Shown here piece by piece: positions 31,789 through 43,140 of a DNA stretch of 64,000 nt. The notes beneath the pieces were generated by a model. The model searched no databases, was not told where the DNA came from, and worked only from the letters and a program-made list of their open reading frames with translations. The stretch is from Mariannaea sp. PMI_226 (lineage: Eukaryota > Ascomycota > Sordariomycetes > Hypocreales > Nectriaceae). Position numbers and translations under genes: made by a program. The first letter of the stretch is position 1. Each line of letters opens with the position of its first letter. The stretch is from NCBI GenBank assembly GCA_024336345.1, contig JANFOG010000009.1, positions 1,488,001 to 1,552,000 of the forward strand, given 5' to 3'.

Positions 31789-34723
31789 ATGGGAAACGTC
31801 CTCTCCGTCTTCGAGCCCAGTAGCGCTGGAGGAGTCTCAAAAGCCGATCAACACGCCCTCGAATCCAGGCTCGCCGATCGGGAAGAAACAATTGCCGTTC
31901 TTGAGGAAGATCTTTCCAAGAAGGAGAAGGAATTCAACCTCATCTCAAAAGATGCCGCAGATTTAAGAGAGAAGATCAAGGACCTCGAAGCCCAGACTTC
32001 CTCTTCCTCAAAGGATAGTCAGGCTCAGCTTGCACAGCTCCGTGCCGAGCTGAAGGACACCTCCGCCAAGGGTGCTGATGAGCTGCGAGCTGCCAAGGAG
32101 AGCCTCGCAACTAGCACTCAAGAGTTGGATGCTGCCAAGACTGAGCTCAGCTCCCTGGAGGAGAAGCTCCAAACTCTCGGTCAGGAAAAGCAGTCGCTCG
32201 CTGACGAGCTTTCTGCCGTCAAGGAGGAGCTTACCACCCTAAAACAGGAGCTCTCTGAGCTCAAGGAGCAGCGTGCTGTTCTCGAGGCTACCCTCAAAGA
32301 GGAGGCTGCCGCACTCAAGGCCCAGATTGCCGAGTCCGAGCAGAAGCTCCAATCACTCACCCAAACCCACACCGCCCTTGAGGGTGACCTGACCACCGCT
32401 ACTGAAGCGTTGGAGAAGCAGAAGCAGGCCTTGACAGAGTCCGAGGAGAAGCTCAAGTCGCTCCAAGAATCACACGACCAGCTTCAGTCCGATGCCGAGG
32501 CCAAGATTGAAGCTGCCAAGAAGGAGCTCGCCGAGTCACAGGAAAAGCTCACCGCCCTACAAGCCACTCACGATAAGTCCTCCGCCGACTCTGAGGAAGC
32601 TCAGGCCTCTCTCAAGAAGGAGCAGGCTGACCTTGAGGCTAAGCTCCAGCGATTGGAGGAGGCCAATGAAGCCTTGAAAAAGGACTCATCCGAGGAGCTG
32701 GTCAATGCCCAGAAGAACGCTGCCGAGTTGCAGGACAAGCTCGACACGCTGCAGACCTCTCACGACAACATCACCAAGGAATTGGAGGATGTTAAGAAGG
32801 AGTTGGCTGCTTCTGAGGAGCAGAAAAAGGCTGCGGAGGCCGAACACGCTTCGCAAGTGGAGAAGTACCTTGCTGACATCGCCAAGGTCCAGAGCGAGCT
32901 TGTCCAGTCTCAGGAAGCCCAGAAGGAGCTCCAGGCTGGCCACATTGCCGAGATTGAGAAGGCCAAGCAGGAGGCTGCCGAGCTCGAAGCCAAGCTTAAG
33001 ACCTTGACGGACGAGCACGAATCTCTGACAAAGACCCACGACGAGCAGACTGCTCAGCTCAAGACCTTGACTGAGGAGCATGAGTCTCTGAAGAAGGAAC
33101 ACGAGGAGCAAGCCGCCACCCTTGCCACTATCACAGGCGAGCGCGACGCTCTGAAGCAGAGCCTTGAGGAGCAGACTGCTACTCTTGCTACTGTCACGGG
33201 CGAGCGTGATGCTGCTAAGAAGGAGCACGAGGCGGAGGTTGCCAAGCTTCAGGGTGTCACCGAGGAGCTCGAGTCGCTTAAGACGAGTGCCAGCGAAGAG
33301 ACCGCAAAGGTTGCTGACCTGACCAGCAAGGTGGCAGAGGCTGAAGCCAAGACCAGCAAGGTTGAGGAGGACCTCACCGCATTGCAAACCGTAAGACTTC
33401 CCCCCACCCAAGTGATTCATATCTGATCGACGTATACGCTAACATCAATTACAGGAGAAGAAGGACCTTGAGACCAAGGTTACTGAACTCGAGGCTGGTG
33501 CCAAGCAATCCGAGGAGTCCGAGACCGCCCTGAAGGCTTCTCTCGCCGACGCTGAGACCAAGATTGCCGCCGCTGAGGAGGAGGTCAAGACCACCAAGGA
33601 GGCTGAGGCTGCTCTCAAGGCTGAGCTGGAGGAGACTAAGGCCACTCTCGCCGCTACCGAGTCCGAAAAGGCTACTGTCCAGAGTGAAGAGTCAGCATTG
33701 AAGACCAAGCTCGAAGAAACCGAGGCCGCTGTCGCCACCCTTGAGGCCGAGAAGCAGGCCGCCAAGGATGCTGAGACTGCTCTCCAGACCCAGCTCAAGG
33801 AGGCCGAGGCCAAGATCGCTGCCGTTGAGAAGGAGGCCAAGGACAACAAAGACGCCGAGACTGCTGTGACCGCCAAGCTTGAGGAGGTTCAGGCTAGCCT
33901 TGCGACTGCGGAGTCCCAAATCAAGGAGGTTCAGGATTCTGAGGCTGCTATCAAGACCCAACTTGAGGAGGCCGAGGGCAAGATCGCCACTGGTGAGAAG
34001 AATACGCAGGAGGCTCGGGATGCTGAGGCTGCTGTGAACGCTAAGCTTGCGGAGGTCCAGGCTAGCCTAGTGGCTGCCGAGGCCCTGACCAAGGAGATTC
34101 AGGAATCCGAAGCCGCTCTGAAGACCCAGCTCGAGCAAGCTGAGACCAAGATCTCGGCTGCCGAGAAGGAGACTCAGGACACCAAGGATTCCGAGGCTTC
34201 TCTGAAGACCCAACTCGAGGAGGCTCAGGCTAAGATCTCTGCTTCTGAGAAGGAGACTTCAGAGTCTAAGGAGGCCCAAGCCGCTCTCCAGGCTACACTC
34301 GAAGAGACCCAGACCAAGCTGTCCGCCGCCGAGACGAGCGCCAAGGACACCGAGGCTTCATTGAAGACTACTATCGAGGAGACCGAATCTAAGCTGGCTG
34401 ACGCCGTGAAAAAGGCGGAGGATGCTGAGGCCGCTAGCAAGGCCAAGCTTGATGAGGCTGAGCAGAAGCTCTCCACCGTCGAGGGCGAGAAGAAGGAGGC
34501 TCAAGATGCCCAGGCTGCCCTGAAGACCCAACTCGAAGAGGCTGAGAAGAAGATCTCCGCCGCTGAGGGTGAGACCAAGGAGGCCAAGGATGCCGAAGCC
34601 ACCCTGAAGACACAGCTAGAGGCCGCCGAGAAGGAAAAGGCCGAGGCTCTTGAGAAGACCAAGGCTTTGGAGGAGGAGCTCAAGCAGCTCAAGGAGAAGG
34701 CCGCCGCCGCTGCTGCCGAGTAG
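31789..34723 (+). CDS. Repetitive coiled-coil protein with predicted N-myristoylation
   Basis: Exons 31789-33390 and 33455-34723 (intron 64 bp, GTAAGA...CAG, branch CTAAC) give 956 residues. The start MGNVLSVF fits the myristoylation rule (Gly2, Ser6), so the N-terminus may be membrane-attached; upstream in-frame codons lack an ATG. From about residue 30 to the end the protein is almost all Glu, Lys, Ala, Gln and Leu in heptads, a very long coiled coil. Residues 403-507 are five exact 21-residue units (LKTLTEEHESL-type), and residues 645-918 are ten units, eight of 28 and two of 25 residues (KTQLEEAE.KIS type). The end is a poly-Ala-Glu tail. No globular domain is seen. Fungal homologues are usually named only by repeat content (M protein repeat, involucrin repeat). 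A structural or scaffold role at a membrane is inference. Confidence 0.9.
32995..33309 (+). repeat. Five tandem 63-bp (21-residue) coding units
   Basis: Protein units begin LKTLT, LKTLT, LATIT, LATVT and LQGVT, each 21 residues (three heptads). They lie in exon 1 of the coiled-coil gene. Confidence 0.85.
33785..34606 (+). repeat. Ten tandem coding units of 84 or 75 bp
   Basis: Exon 2 of the coiled-coil gene encodes eight 28-residue units (four heptads) and two adjacent 25-residue units (numbers 7 and 8), 274 residues in all. Units 1 to 4 alternate between a TQL(K/E)EAE type and an AKL.EVQASL type, so there is also a 56-residue order. Confidence 0.88.
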
Positions 34724-36166
34724 GAAGCCCTACCCCCTCAAACCAAAGGAGGAGGAGGCTTTGAAGCGTAATGTTGGCCCATGACTTTGAACTGCCATGA
34801 CTTGAACTGATATGATGATGCTGCATGATGAAATGCAATCGAATGCGGGAGGGATGGAGAAGGGACGCCGAAAAAAACCAATAAGAGAAATCCTGATTAA
34901 CTTTCCATTCTAATGTATGAAGAGAGTTGGGAAACGAAGGAGCAGGCGCGCAAGTCTCTGATGATATCGATACCCACGCATAGTTTCCAGTATGATGTTT
35001 TGCTATTTTCTTGTTCTAGAAAGGGAAATAAAAGGGTACATGAATGCTACAAAGGCATGTTTAATGCACCATTTCACCATTTCATCATTGTGTCTCTCTA
35101 CCTTTTTTCGTTGTGAAGTCCTGGATATAGACATGCATTTGGGAGCTGATGCCTTAGTGGTGCCACACACAAGTAGGACGTTGACATCCCCCTTTGAGTT
35201 TTAAGCTTAATTGAATAGCTGAGACTAAATAGTCATGTTTAGTGGCTGCGTAGGTGAGTATCTCAAGCCCATATAACACATACCAGTGTTGTATATATAT
35301 GGTCAGGCTGCTGCTGGCCTGGCCTTTCTTGAGCTACAACCCGCTTTGATGTCAAATTGCAATACTGGGATAAAGTCCATGCTTAAAAAGTCCTTTGATG
35401 CTCTAGGAAACGACTACCATTATATACATCCTTCACTGTCGTTATTTTAACTATGACTCGTTTCCAACTAAACAGCTCTATCAACATCATTACTAACTCG
35501 ACCTCCCCCCCCTGTTTACGGGTCTTCATGTCAGTACTGTTAGACTCGAACAGAAAGGCAATTAAAAGTGACATCAGCGATGATCACCGTGTCGGTTGAG
35601 CCGGCAATAAGCTGTTGGCTCAAGAGCATCACGAATCATTCCCCCTAGCAGTATCGGCTCGGGGGAAAGGGACCCATGCATGGGTAGTGCCTGTGAAGAG
35701 TCGGGTCATCTCAACATAACGATAACGTCTTATTCGTGGTCTTTGTAGTCGAAGTATACGAAATCTACCACCTCAGACTTAGGTACGTAAGTGCGGTCTA
35801 TACGGTGTATTAGGCAGCGTTGCTGCAACACCCAACGATAATGGGATAACAGGAGCGCCCACCAGAGTCCTAGGTTGAGCTGAAAGTGTTTGCGCTATTG
35901 CAGCAGGAGTTGGAGAAATTGGGAAATTTCCGCAGAGCAGAAGGCTAATTGACAACGGTTAAGCAATTCCCCGCCAATCGTTACTATGATGTGACTTGAT
36001 ATTCCCGACATACGTCCCGCTTCCCCTCACGACGCCCGCTTAACCAGGGTAAAAACAACCGAGCTACCTTTGTTGAATAACTCAGACAGAAAGGCCGAGA
36101 AGAAAATAAAGGTAACAACACATATTCCCATCGTTTTTTACCTCTGGTCTTTCTTTTACTAAGAAC
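34724..36166. other. Intergenic region
   Basis: 1.4 kb between two co-directional genes; short frames only, nothing recognised. Confidence 0.45.
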
Positions 36167-37795
36167 ATGTCGAGAGTTGTGACGGAAAAAGAAATCACAG
36201 CACACAATAAGCCTGACGATGCCTGGCTTGTGGTCAATGGAATCGTCTATGACCTGACGACCTTTGCGCCGCATCACCCGGGAGGCGCTGACGGTAAGTG
36301 TATCGATTAGATGATTATTGGTGAAAGACCAATAAGGTAGTTTCTTGGTTACAGGTTGTTAAAAGTTGCTAACGCCATGTTCAAAAGTCATATATAAATT
36401 TGCCGGTTATGATGCGACTGAAGAGTACAACAAGTTTCACTCCCCTTCGTTGATCCAGAAGGCTCTTGAGAAGAAGCAGTGTGTCGGTGTATTTAACGCA
36501 GCAGAAGCAAGTGAGGAGTGGAAGTCGGCAAGCAAGGCCATGACAACAAAAGATTCGGAAACGCCTGGCATACCGCCGCCTGCGAAGCCACATCTCAGTG
36601 ACATTCTCAACTTGCATGACTTTGAGCAAGTTGCGTCGAAAACACTCTCCAAGAAGGCCTGGGCCTACATCAGCGGGGCTTCAAACGACAACCTCACGCG
36701 CGACGCAAACCAGTCATTCCTAAGAAGAATATGGCTTCGTCCATCCGTCATGCGAGATGTTGGTACTGTAAGCACAAAGACCACGTTGTTTGGTTGCAAC
36801 CTCGAGCTCCCTATCTACATCGCGCCGACCGGCACGGTCAGGACCGCAGGAGAAGAAGGGGAGTTGGCGCTGGCAAAGGGGGCGGCTAGTGCTGACATTG
36901 TCTACTGCGTTTCCACGCCGTCCTCATTCCCTCATGAAGAGGTTCTTGAGGTCGCACCTCGCCATGCCTTCCTCCAGCTCTACGTGAACAAGGACCGAGA
37001 GAAATCGGAAGACTTGATCAGACGAGTTACAGCAACAGGAAAAGTCAAGGCTATCTTCCTTACCGCAGACTTGCCGGTTGTGTCGAAACGAGAGGCCGAT
37101 GAGAGGGTGAGGAATGAGACTGCGGGCGCATCAAGCAATGACTGGAAAGGGTCTGGGTTGGCGCGTCAAACCGGTTCGTTCATCGACCCGACTCTCAACT
37201 GGGACGACATTTCCTGGATACGCCGACTCACCGACCTACCACTGGTCATCAAGGGCATCCAGCGCTGGGAGGACGCCAGGACGGCGATGCTCAAGGGCTG
37301 CCAGGGCATCGTGCTGAGCAACCACGGGGGCAGAGCGGCAGACACGGCACCGCCGTCCATCGTGCTCTTGCTGGAGCTTCATCGAAACTGCCCCGAAGTT
37401 TTCGGGAAGCTGACTATCTTGATCGACGGCGGCTTCCGGAGAGGGTCGGACATAGTGAAGGCGATCTGCTTGGGTGCATCGGCGGTTGGTCTTGGAAGAC
37501 CGTTTTTCTATTCTGTCAACTACGGCCAGAAAGGTGTAGAGCATGTGGTGAACAGTATGTCTTCCCTTTCATAACCAAACAGTGTTTTTTTTGGAGGGGG
37601 GTGCAATCAGCTGAACTAACACAAATGCCAGTACTCCAAGACGAAGTTGAGACGGCCATGCGCCTCTGTGGTATGACGAATCTGATGAGGGATGCTAATC
37701 CAGACTATGTCAATACATGTGACATCGATCATTATGTGGTGAAAGGCGGGCATCCCTATGCTCGGAGACGCCGAAGCTGGGAGTCTAAACTTTGA
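36167..37795 (+). CDS. Cytochrome b5-FMN 2-hydroxyacid dehydrogenase (L-lactate dehydrogenase b2-like) with PTS1
   Basis: Exons 36167-36293, 36388-37554 and 37632-37795 give 485 residues. Residues 1-75 are a cytochrome b5 domain with haem ligands His37 (HPGG) and His60, 23 apart as in yeast cytochrome b2. Residues 110-450 are the FMN-dependent alpha-hydroxyacid barrel: Tyr136 (WAYISGAS), Tyr241, Asp270 (TADLP), Lys332 (VIKGI), catalytic His355 and Arg358 (LSNHGGR), and the phosphate loop IDGGFRRG. The enzyme should oxidise L-lactate or another 2-hydroxyacid. Classical b2 is in the mitochondrial intermembrane space, but here the protein starts directly at the b5 domain with no presequence and ends in SKL, a canonical peroxisomal signal. 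So I place it in peroxisomes by inference. A cytosolic fungal paralogue group is the alternative. Confidence 0.92.
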
Positions 37796-38300
37796 GGCTG
37801 AGGTGGAAAGGTGCGGGTTAGATAGAAAGGCTCAAGGTTGCCAACCAACTGGTGTAGTTTGATGGGCTCGCTCCGTGCGCAGCTGCAATGACACAACAGA
37901 AACAACAGGAAAATCTAGAACTATCACTATTTTTTTTTGTCAAATCCTATCTACGTTGTCAGACACGGCGTTTTCATTTCTATTTTGCTCTTTTTTTTTC
38001 TTATTTGCTTTCTCATTGTTGAGGTTGATTGCCTACCCTACTCCATAGGATTCCCCCCTCCCTGTACGACCAGAGTGCGACCGTAATGTGACCGTAGTAC
38101 CACTATGGTATGCAGTACGGCATCCATATGCAACATGACATGCATGGCCGGTGTGAAATGAGCTCTAGAGTTGGGTTTGTCAGCCTTGGGTTGATTTGTA
38201 AGGATGCAAAGGTGAGAGATATTAAAGACAATGAAGAAAGATGGAGAGAAAAATGAGAAAAAGTGAGAAAAGAGTGAAAGGAGTGAAAAGAGTGAGAAAA

Positions 38301-38320
38301 ATGACATAAAATGACATAAA
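38301..38320 (+). repeat. Tandem ATGACATAAA, two copies
   Basis: Two perfect decamers, followed by a third imperfect one, at the end of a purine-rich tract. Confidence 0.8.
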
Positions 38321-38479
38321 ATGGCATGGTAGTTTGCAAAGACGATAAGCCAGCAAATGTAAGATGACATGGTGAACGATGCCATTTTGGGCATGTCTTT
38401 CGACGTCTGGGAATTAAACTGGGGCATCTTCGCTTTCTTTCTGTCTCTCAGCGGCCCAGCAGTCCAGCGACAGCCGCCC

Positions 38480-38515
38480 AGTAGCCCAGTCAGTAGCCCA
38501 GTCAGTAGCCTAGTA
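38480..38515 (+). repeat. Three 12-bp tandem units (AGTAGCCCAGTC type)
   Basis: Two perfect copies and one with changes. Confidence 0.8.
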
Positions 38516-38920
38516 GCGCCAGCAGCCCCTCCCGCATCCCACTACCCAGCTCCCCCCCACTTCCCCCTCCCTCCTCGAAACGCATACCCCGAAAACAAAC
38601 CCAAAAGAAAAAAAAAAAAAAAAGCTAGCAATAGAAGCCTTGAACAATTATAGTCCAAGTACCCTAGTAGCAGCCTAGGTATCCAATAGGCATGGTATTG
38701 TAGGTTGCAATTCACTAAGAGACCCTATCCATGCTACCTATGTTAGCACCCACCTGCAGTAGTCAATCAATGTAGGTAAGTTTGATTTGAAAGCCAGGCA
38801 GACTAGACCCCTTCCTTAGAAGGGAGGCTTGGATGCTATTCCTCGATGACGTGATAAAAAAACAATTTGGAGCGTTGGTGGCTTCGCTGGTATTTTTCTT
38901 CTGGCCTCAGAGTTATCAAC

Positions 38921-38928
38921 TATATAAA
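38921..38928 (+). promoter_or_regulatory. TATA box upstream of MDR gene
   Basis: TATATAAA about 420 bp before the ATG, followed by a C/T- and A-rich leader free of long frames. It predicts a long 5' untranslated region. Confidence 0.45.
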
Positions 38929-39342
38929 GGAGTCAAAGATGTCGCATTCTCTCTTCTTTTTTTGTTACAAGTCTCCAGCAGAGCCAAACAACAACTACTC
39001 CTACTCAGCACTTTGTATAGCTTGAAGCCATCACCAACACCAACTACAAAACTACCTACCTTACCTACCTAATCACCTCTACCGTCTGTTAGTGTTGCTC
39101 ATCATCACACTAAAACTCCAGACTCCAGCGCCTTTCCACTACCTCGCCCAAAGTTCTCGCCCAAAGTCTCAAATATCGAGCATCTTACACGCACAAGCGC
39201 AAACTACCCCTCATCTCGCCCAAAAAGAGAACCCCCTCTCTCTCTGTCTCTTTTTCTTTCTCTCTGTGTGTGTCTCTCTCTCTCAAAGGCATACCTCATA
39301 AATACATACATTCATCACCTTTATTCCTGAATCACTATCATC

Positions 39343-40686
39343 ATGGCCACAACAAGAGCCCTCGTTCTCACCCCATCTACTCGCGATGTCTCCATTCGTG
39401 AGCTCCCCCGCCCAACTCCAGGTCCCGGAGAAGTCCTCATTCGCGTTCATGCGATTGCGCTGAACCCGATTGATTCGCTCTACGTCAAGAATCCCATCGC
39501 CGAACAGGAATCCCGTGTCATTGGCACCGACTTTGCCGGTGAAGTTGTCCAGGCCGGCCCCGACCTCTCCGATTCCAATGATGAGAGAACCAAGGCTGGA
39601 GTGCGTGTGGCAGGCTTCCTCCAAGGTGGTGAGTAAACTCCATCCCCACTATCAAATATTTGTGCATTCAGAATGATTGACATGAAACGTGCCATCTTTA
39701 GCCTGTTCTACCAACGATCGTCCAGGAGCCTTTTCGCAATACATTGTGGCGCCGTACGATTTGATTTGGCGACTCCCCGAAGGTCTCTCTTTCGAAGCCG
39801 CTTCCGCCATCAGCATGTGTGGCCTCACTGCCGCTCAGGGCGTCTTCGACCGTCTCGGTCTCCCAGGCCCCTTCTCCCCCGGTGACAGCTTCCCCCTCTC
39901 AGACCGAGGCGCGGATTCCCCCATCAATGTCCTCATCTACGGCGCTTCGACGTCACTCGGCCTGTACGCCGCCCAATTTGTGAACGCTTCTGCCAAGATC
40001 ACCGGCCGCAAGATTCGCCTCATCGGCGCAGCCAGTGCCTCGAAGCACGACATGCTTCGCCAGGAGCCCTACTCTTACGATGTCCTTGTGGATTACCGCG
40101 ATGAGGACTGGACCTCCAAGGTGCACGAGGTGACTGGTGGTGATGGTGTGGACTACGCCGTCGATTGTATCTCAGAGGGCGTCACAGTGGACAAGGTCAA
40201 CAGCACGCTTGGAGCCAAGGCGAGAATGGCTGTCTTCCGAGGACCCGCTGGTGGCCGCTACAACCCTGAGAACTATAGAATCAAGCCCATCTACGGAGCG
40301 GTTTGGGAGGGCCTTGGCATGCCCATTGGATATAATGGTTAGTGTTTTCCTACTTCCAATCCCTAGAGCTCTTTTATTGCAAATTTTCAGCCGCTAACAA
40401 AGGTCATCTTTTTTTAACAAAAATAGGTGCAATCATCCCCGCCAGCCCAAGAGCCAGAGTGTTTGCCACAAAGTTCTTCAACTACTTAGGCTCTGAGGCC
40501 GAAAAGGGCGTCGTCAAGGTCGAAGCCAACCCCTTGCGCCTCATGCCGGGTGGTCTCGATCGCGTGGTTCCCGACGGATTCGCTCTTCTCGGAGGATTCC
40601 TTGTTTCAGAGCGAGAGAAAGTGCAGAGAGATGAGGAATATATGCGACCAATCAGCGGAGAGAAGATGGTCTACGTGGTTGAGTGA
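39343..40686 (+). CDS. Zinc-independent MDR oxidoreductase (enoyl reductase/ToxD-like)
   Basis: Exons 39343-39628, 39702-40337 and 40427-40686 give 393 residues; introns are GTGAGT...TAG (73 bp) and GTTAGT...TAG (89 bp). The N-terminal GroES-like domain (RPTPGPGEVLIRVHAIALNP, then IGTDFAGEV) is followed by the Rossmann fold with the nucleotide-binding motif IYGASTSLGLYAAQF. Instead of the catalytic zinc Cys of alcohol dehydrogenases it has ALNPIDSLYV, typical of quinone oxidoreductase and stand-alone trans-enoyl reductase groups in fungi (ToxD, LovC relatives). The reaction is NADPH-dependent reduction of an activated double bond or a quinone; the substrate is unknown. No polyketide synthase lies in the window, so a secondary-metabolite role is not supported. 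Convergent with the betaine aldehyde dehydrogenase gene. Confidence 0.9.
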
Positions 40687-41610
40687 ATGGTGTAAGCAGG
40701 CTATTTTATACATCTACAACAGGCAGGGGTTTTCTTTTTCTTTTCTTTTTTCTTTTCTGGATGGGATTCTGGTCACACAAAAGGATGGATTGAGTATATA
40801 TATATATCTTCCTTATTTTACTATTTACTGCAAGCATGCAGGTTTCATAACACTTACTTGGATCTCGATATCGGCGCATTATCTTGTGACAGCGATAATT
40901 TACCGGGACCGCCTTGTATATATATATGGAAATTTACCTATTTGTTTATTTTGCAAGCCAAGCTTATTATTCCTATTACCTAGCAATATCTTCTGCAATT
41001 GATACGGCGGTTGTCCTAAATCAGCCATATCGGTCAATTCTTTTTCTTTTTTTTTTCCTTTTTCTTTTGTAGCTTTGATGATCATGATGAATAACAGTAA
41101 GCCCGCCTCGAATTTATGATAGTGTGATGCAATATTCCTCGCCCCAAAAACATCCAAAGGGTTTGGGGACCGGGGTTTGAGGACGAACGGTGTCGCAACT
41201 AATGATACAAGCCAGTTCAAAAATCTCAACACTCCGGAACGGTATCAACAATCGAACATTCGTTCTGACAATACTGACAACGCTGAGACCTGCACACACA
41301 AATAATAGTGTTTACTGGTGATTTTAACTAGCCTGCAACTGGGTGGCAACGTAGAAGAGGACATTGGTAATAAAATAAAAACTTTCATGTTTGTTTACTG
41401 GTAAATATATTCCGAGATATTCCCAAGCATCACGGCCCCAAACACATTTGCGGCAGCAGCTATGAAACCACCGAAAGCTACTGCACTTGGCGCTAAGCGG
41501 CCTACAGTTATAACTGCATAGGAGGGAGAAAAGGCACTAGGTATTATATACAAGGATTGGTTGTTTTTTTTTTCATTTCCAACATGGGTATCGTTCAAAA
41601 GTAATCTTCT
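40687..41610. other. Convergent 3' flank, MDR and betaine aldehyde dehydrogenase
   Basis: 0.9 kb, rich in T runs and TA dinucleotides (40796-40808, 40917-40926). No gene seen. Confidence 0.45.
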
Positions 41611-43140
41611 CTACAACTTGGCAAAGACGCCCTTGCAGGCGCCCTTACCGAGCTGCACCAGGGTGCTCTTGGTCCTCATGTATGCTCGAATTCCCTCGAT
41701 GCCGTTCTCGACACCAAGGCCACTCATCTTCCAGCCACCAACGGGCATCTCAGCTGGGGACTCGCCCCAAGTGTTGATCCAGGTGATGCCGGCATCCAGC
41801 TGGCGGATGACGTCGTGAGCGAGGCTAATATCCGATGAGACGACTCCGGCGGCCAAACCCATTGGCGTATCGTTGGCGCGTGCAACCAGAGGAGGGAGCC
41901 AATCCTCAGGATCCATGCCGCGAGTCTTGTATGGTAGGATGCACATGACGGGACCAAAAATCTCCTCACTAGCCACGCGCATCTCATCAGTGCAGTCAGT
42001 GAAGATGACAGGAGGCACCCAGAAGCCATCGGCAGTGGGAAGCACCTGCTGAGCGTCCTGGGAGCCGTCGTAGAGGACTCGGGCCTTGTCGACATTGCGA
42101 CCGTGCTCAATGTACATCTTGACCTTCTCCTGTTGAGGAGCGCTGACCATGGGGCCAAAGTTGGTCTTTTCGTCTCGGGGAAAACCCATGCGGATGCCCT
42201 CACGGCAGCGCTGGACTAGGGCCGCCTCTACCTTGCTCAAGAGAACGTCGGGAACGAAGACGCGAGTCCCGTTTGTGCAGACCTGGCCAGTAGAGAAGAA
42301 ATTGGCAACCATGGCGATGTCTGCAGCCTCGTCGACGTCGGCATCAGGAAGAATAACGAGAGGGCTCTTGCCACCAAGCTCCATCGTGATGCCCTTCATG
42401 TCCTTGGCAGCTTGGCTGGCTACCTTTGAACCAGTGCTGACTTGGCCAGTGAAGCTGACCTTGGCAATGCCCTTGTGAGCAACGAGAGGAGCTCCCACGG
42501 CAGGGCCATCGCCATACACAACATTGAAGACGCCAGGAGGCACACCAGCCTCAAGGTAAATCTGGGCAAGAGTGTTTGCGTGGAGTGGCGTCACCTCGCT
42601 GGGCTTGTACACCATGCAGTTGCCAGCAGCAAGGCAAGGAGCTGACTTCCACAGGGCAATCTGGATGGGGTAGTTCCAAGCACCAATGCCGGCGCACACA
42701 CCAAGAGGCTCATGACTGGTGAGGACGAAAGCGTCGGCTCTCAAACGGGTGTTCTCGCCGGGGATGCTGCCAGCAGCAAGATGGGCATAGTATTCTAGGA
42801 CATCGGCACCGGTGGCGATGTCGACAGTGGAGGTCTCGGACCAGGCCTTGCCAGTGTCGAGGGTTTCGGTGAGGGCGAGCTCGTCGTTTCGCTCTCGAAG
42901 GATAGCGGCAGCGCGCAGAAGAATGGCAGCGCGGCGAGGAGCAGGTGTGGCCGCCCATGCAGGGAAAGCAGCTTGGGCAGAGGTAATGGTCTCGTCCAGT
43001 TGCGAAGGGGTCGTGGTGAAGATTGTTGCGAGGGGCTTTGCCGTGCTGGGGTCGACAGAGGTGAAGGTGCTGGAGGAGGAGGAAGTCTCAGGCTGCGGGC
43101 GGCCCGAGTGGAAAGTATGGACTTCGGTAGAGAAAGTCAT
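41611..43140 (-). CDS. Betaine aldehyde dehydrogenase with C-terminal AKL
   Basis: A single-exon 509-residue ALDH. The first ATG is at 43140; the frame is open further upstream but only with non-ATG codons. Motifs: Asn156 in GAWNYP, Glu254 in MELGGKSP, catalytic Cys288 in [11 protein letters not shown], and the [20 protein letters not shown] end typical of betaine aldehyde dehydrogenases. It oxidises betaine aldehyde to glycine betaine with NAD(P)+, the second step after choline oxidase, whose gene lies 6.1 kb away on the other strand. The C-terminus ...VFAKL matches the peroxisomal PTS1 consensus. Glycine betaine serves as osmoprotectant, and choline also as carbon, nitrogen and methyl source. 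Function is well supported by family and by the neighbour; localisation is inference. Confidence 0.93.
   Translation of the reverse strand: MTFSTEVHTFHSGRPQPETSSSSSTFTSVDPSTAKPLATIFTTTPSQLDETITSAQAAFPAWAATPAPRRAAILLRAAAILRERNDELALTETLDTGKAWSETSTVDIATGADVLEYYAHLAAGSIPGENTRLRADAFVLTSHEPLGVCAGIGAWNYPIQIALWKSAPCLAAGNCMVYKPSEVTPLHANTLAQIYLEAGVPPGVFNVVYGDGPAVGAPLVAHKGIAKVSFTGQVSTGSKVASQAAKDMKGITMELGGKSPLVILPDADVDEAADIAMVANFFSTGQVCTNGTRVFVPDVLLSKVEAALVQRCREGIRMGFPRDEKTNFGPMVSAPQQEKVKMYIEHGRNVDKARVLYDGSQDAQQVLPTADGFWVPPVIFTDCTDEMRVASEEIFGPVMCILPYKTRGMDPEDWLPPLVARANDTPMGLAAGVVSSDISLAHDVIRQLDAGITWINTWGESPAEMPVGGWKMSGLGVENGIEGIRAYMRTKSTLVQLGKGACKGVFAKL

Larger units (their letters stand above)
37796..39342. 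other. Low-complexity intergenic region with MDR promoter
   Basis: 1.5 kb with a purine-rich block (38220-38300), tandem repeats (38301-38320 and 38480-38515), an A run near 38607-38623, the TATA box at 38921, and a long CT-rich leader up to the next ATG. Confidence 0.5.

Noticed and set aside
32686..33420. Minus-strand Leu-rich frame of 244 codons
   Set aside because: It is the reverse of the Glu/Lys/Ala-rich coiled-coil repeats (CTC/CTT codons), not a gene.
36167..36293. Mitochondrial presequence for the cytochrome b2-like protein
   Set aside because: The first exon begins at the b5 domain without a basic amphipathic helix, and the protein ends in SKL; an unseen upstream exon cannot be excluded but nothing supports it.
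39343..40686. Enoyl reductase as part of a polyketide cluster
   Set aside because: No polyketide synthase or other backbone gene lies near it; the only backbone enzyme in the window is the siderophore NRPS 15 kb away.
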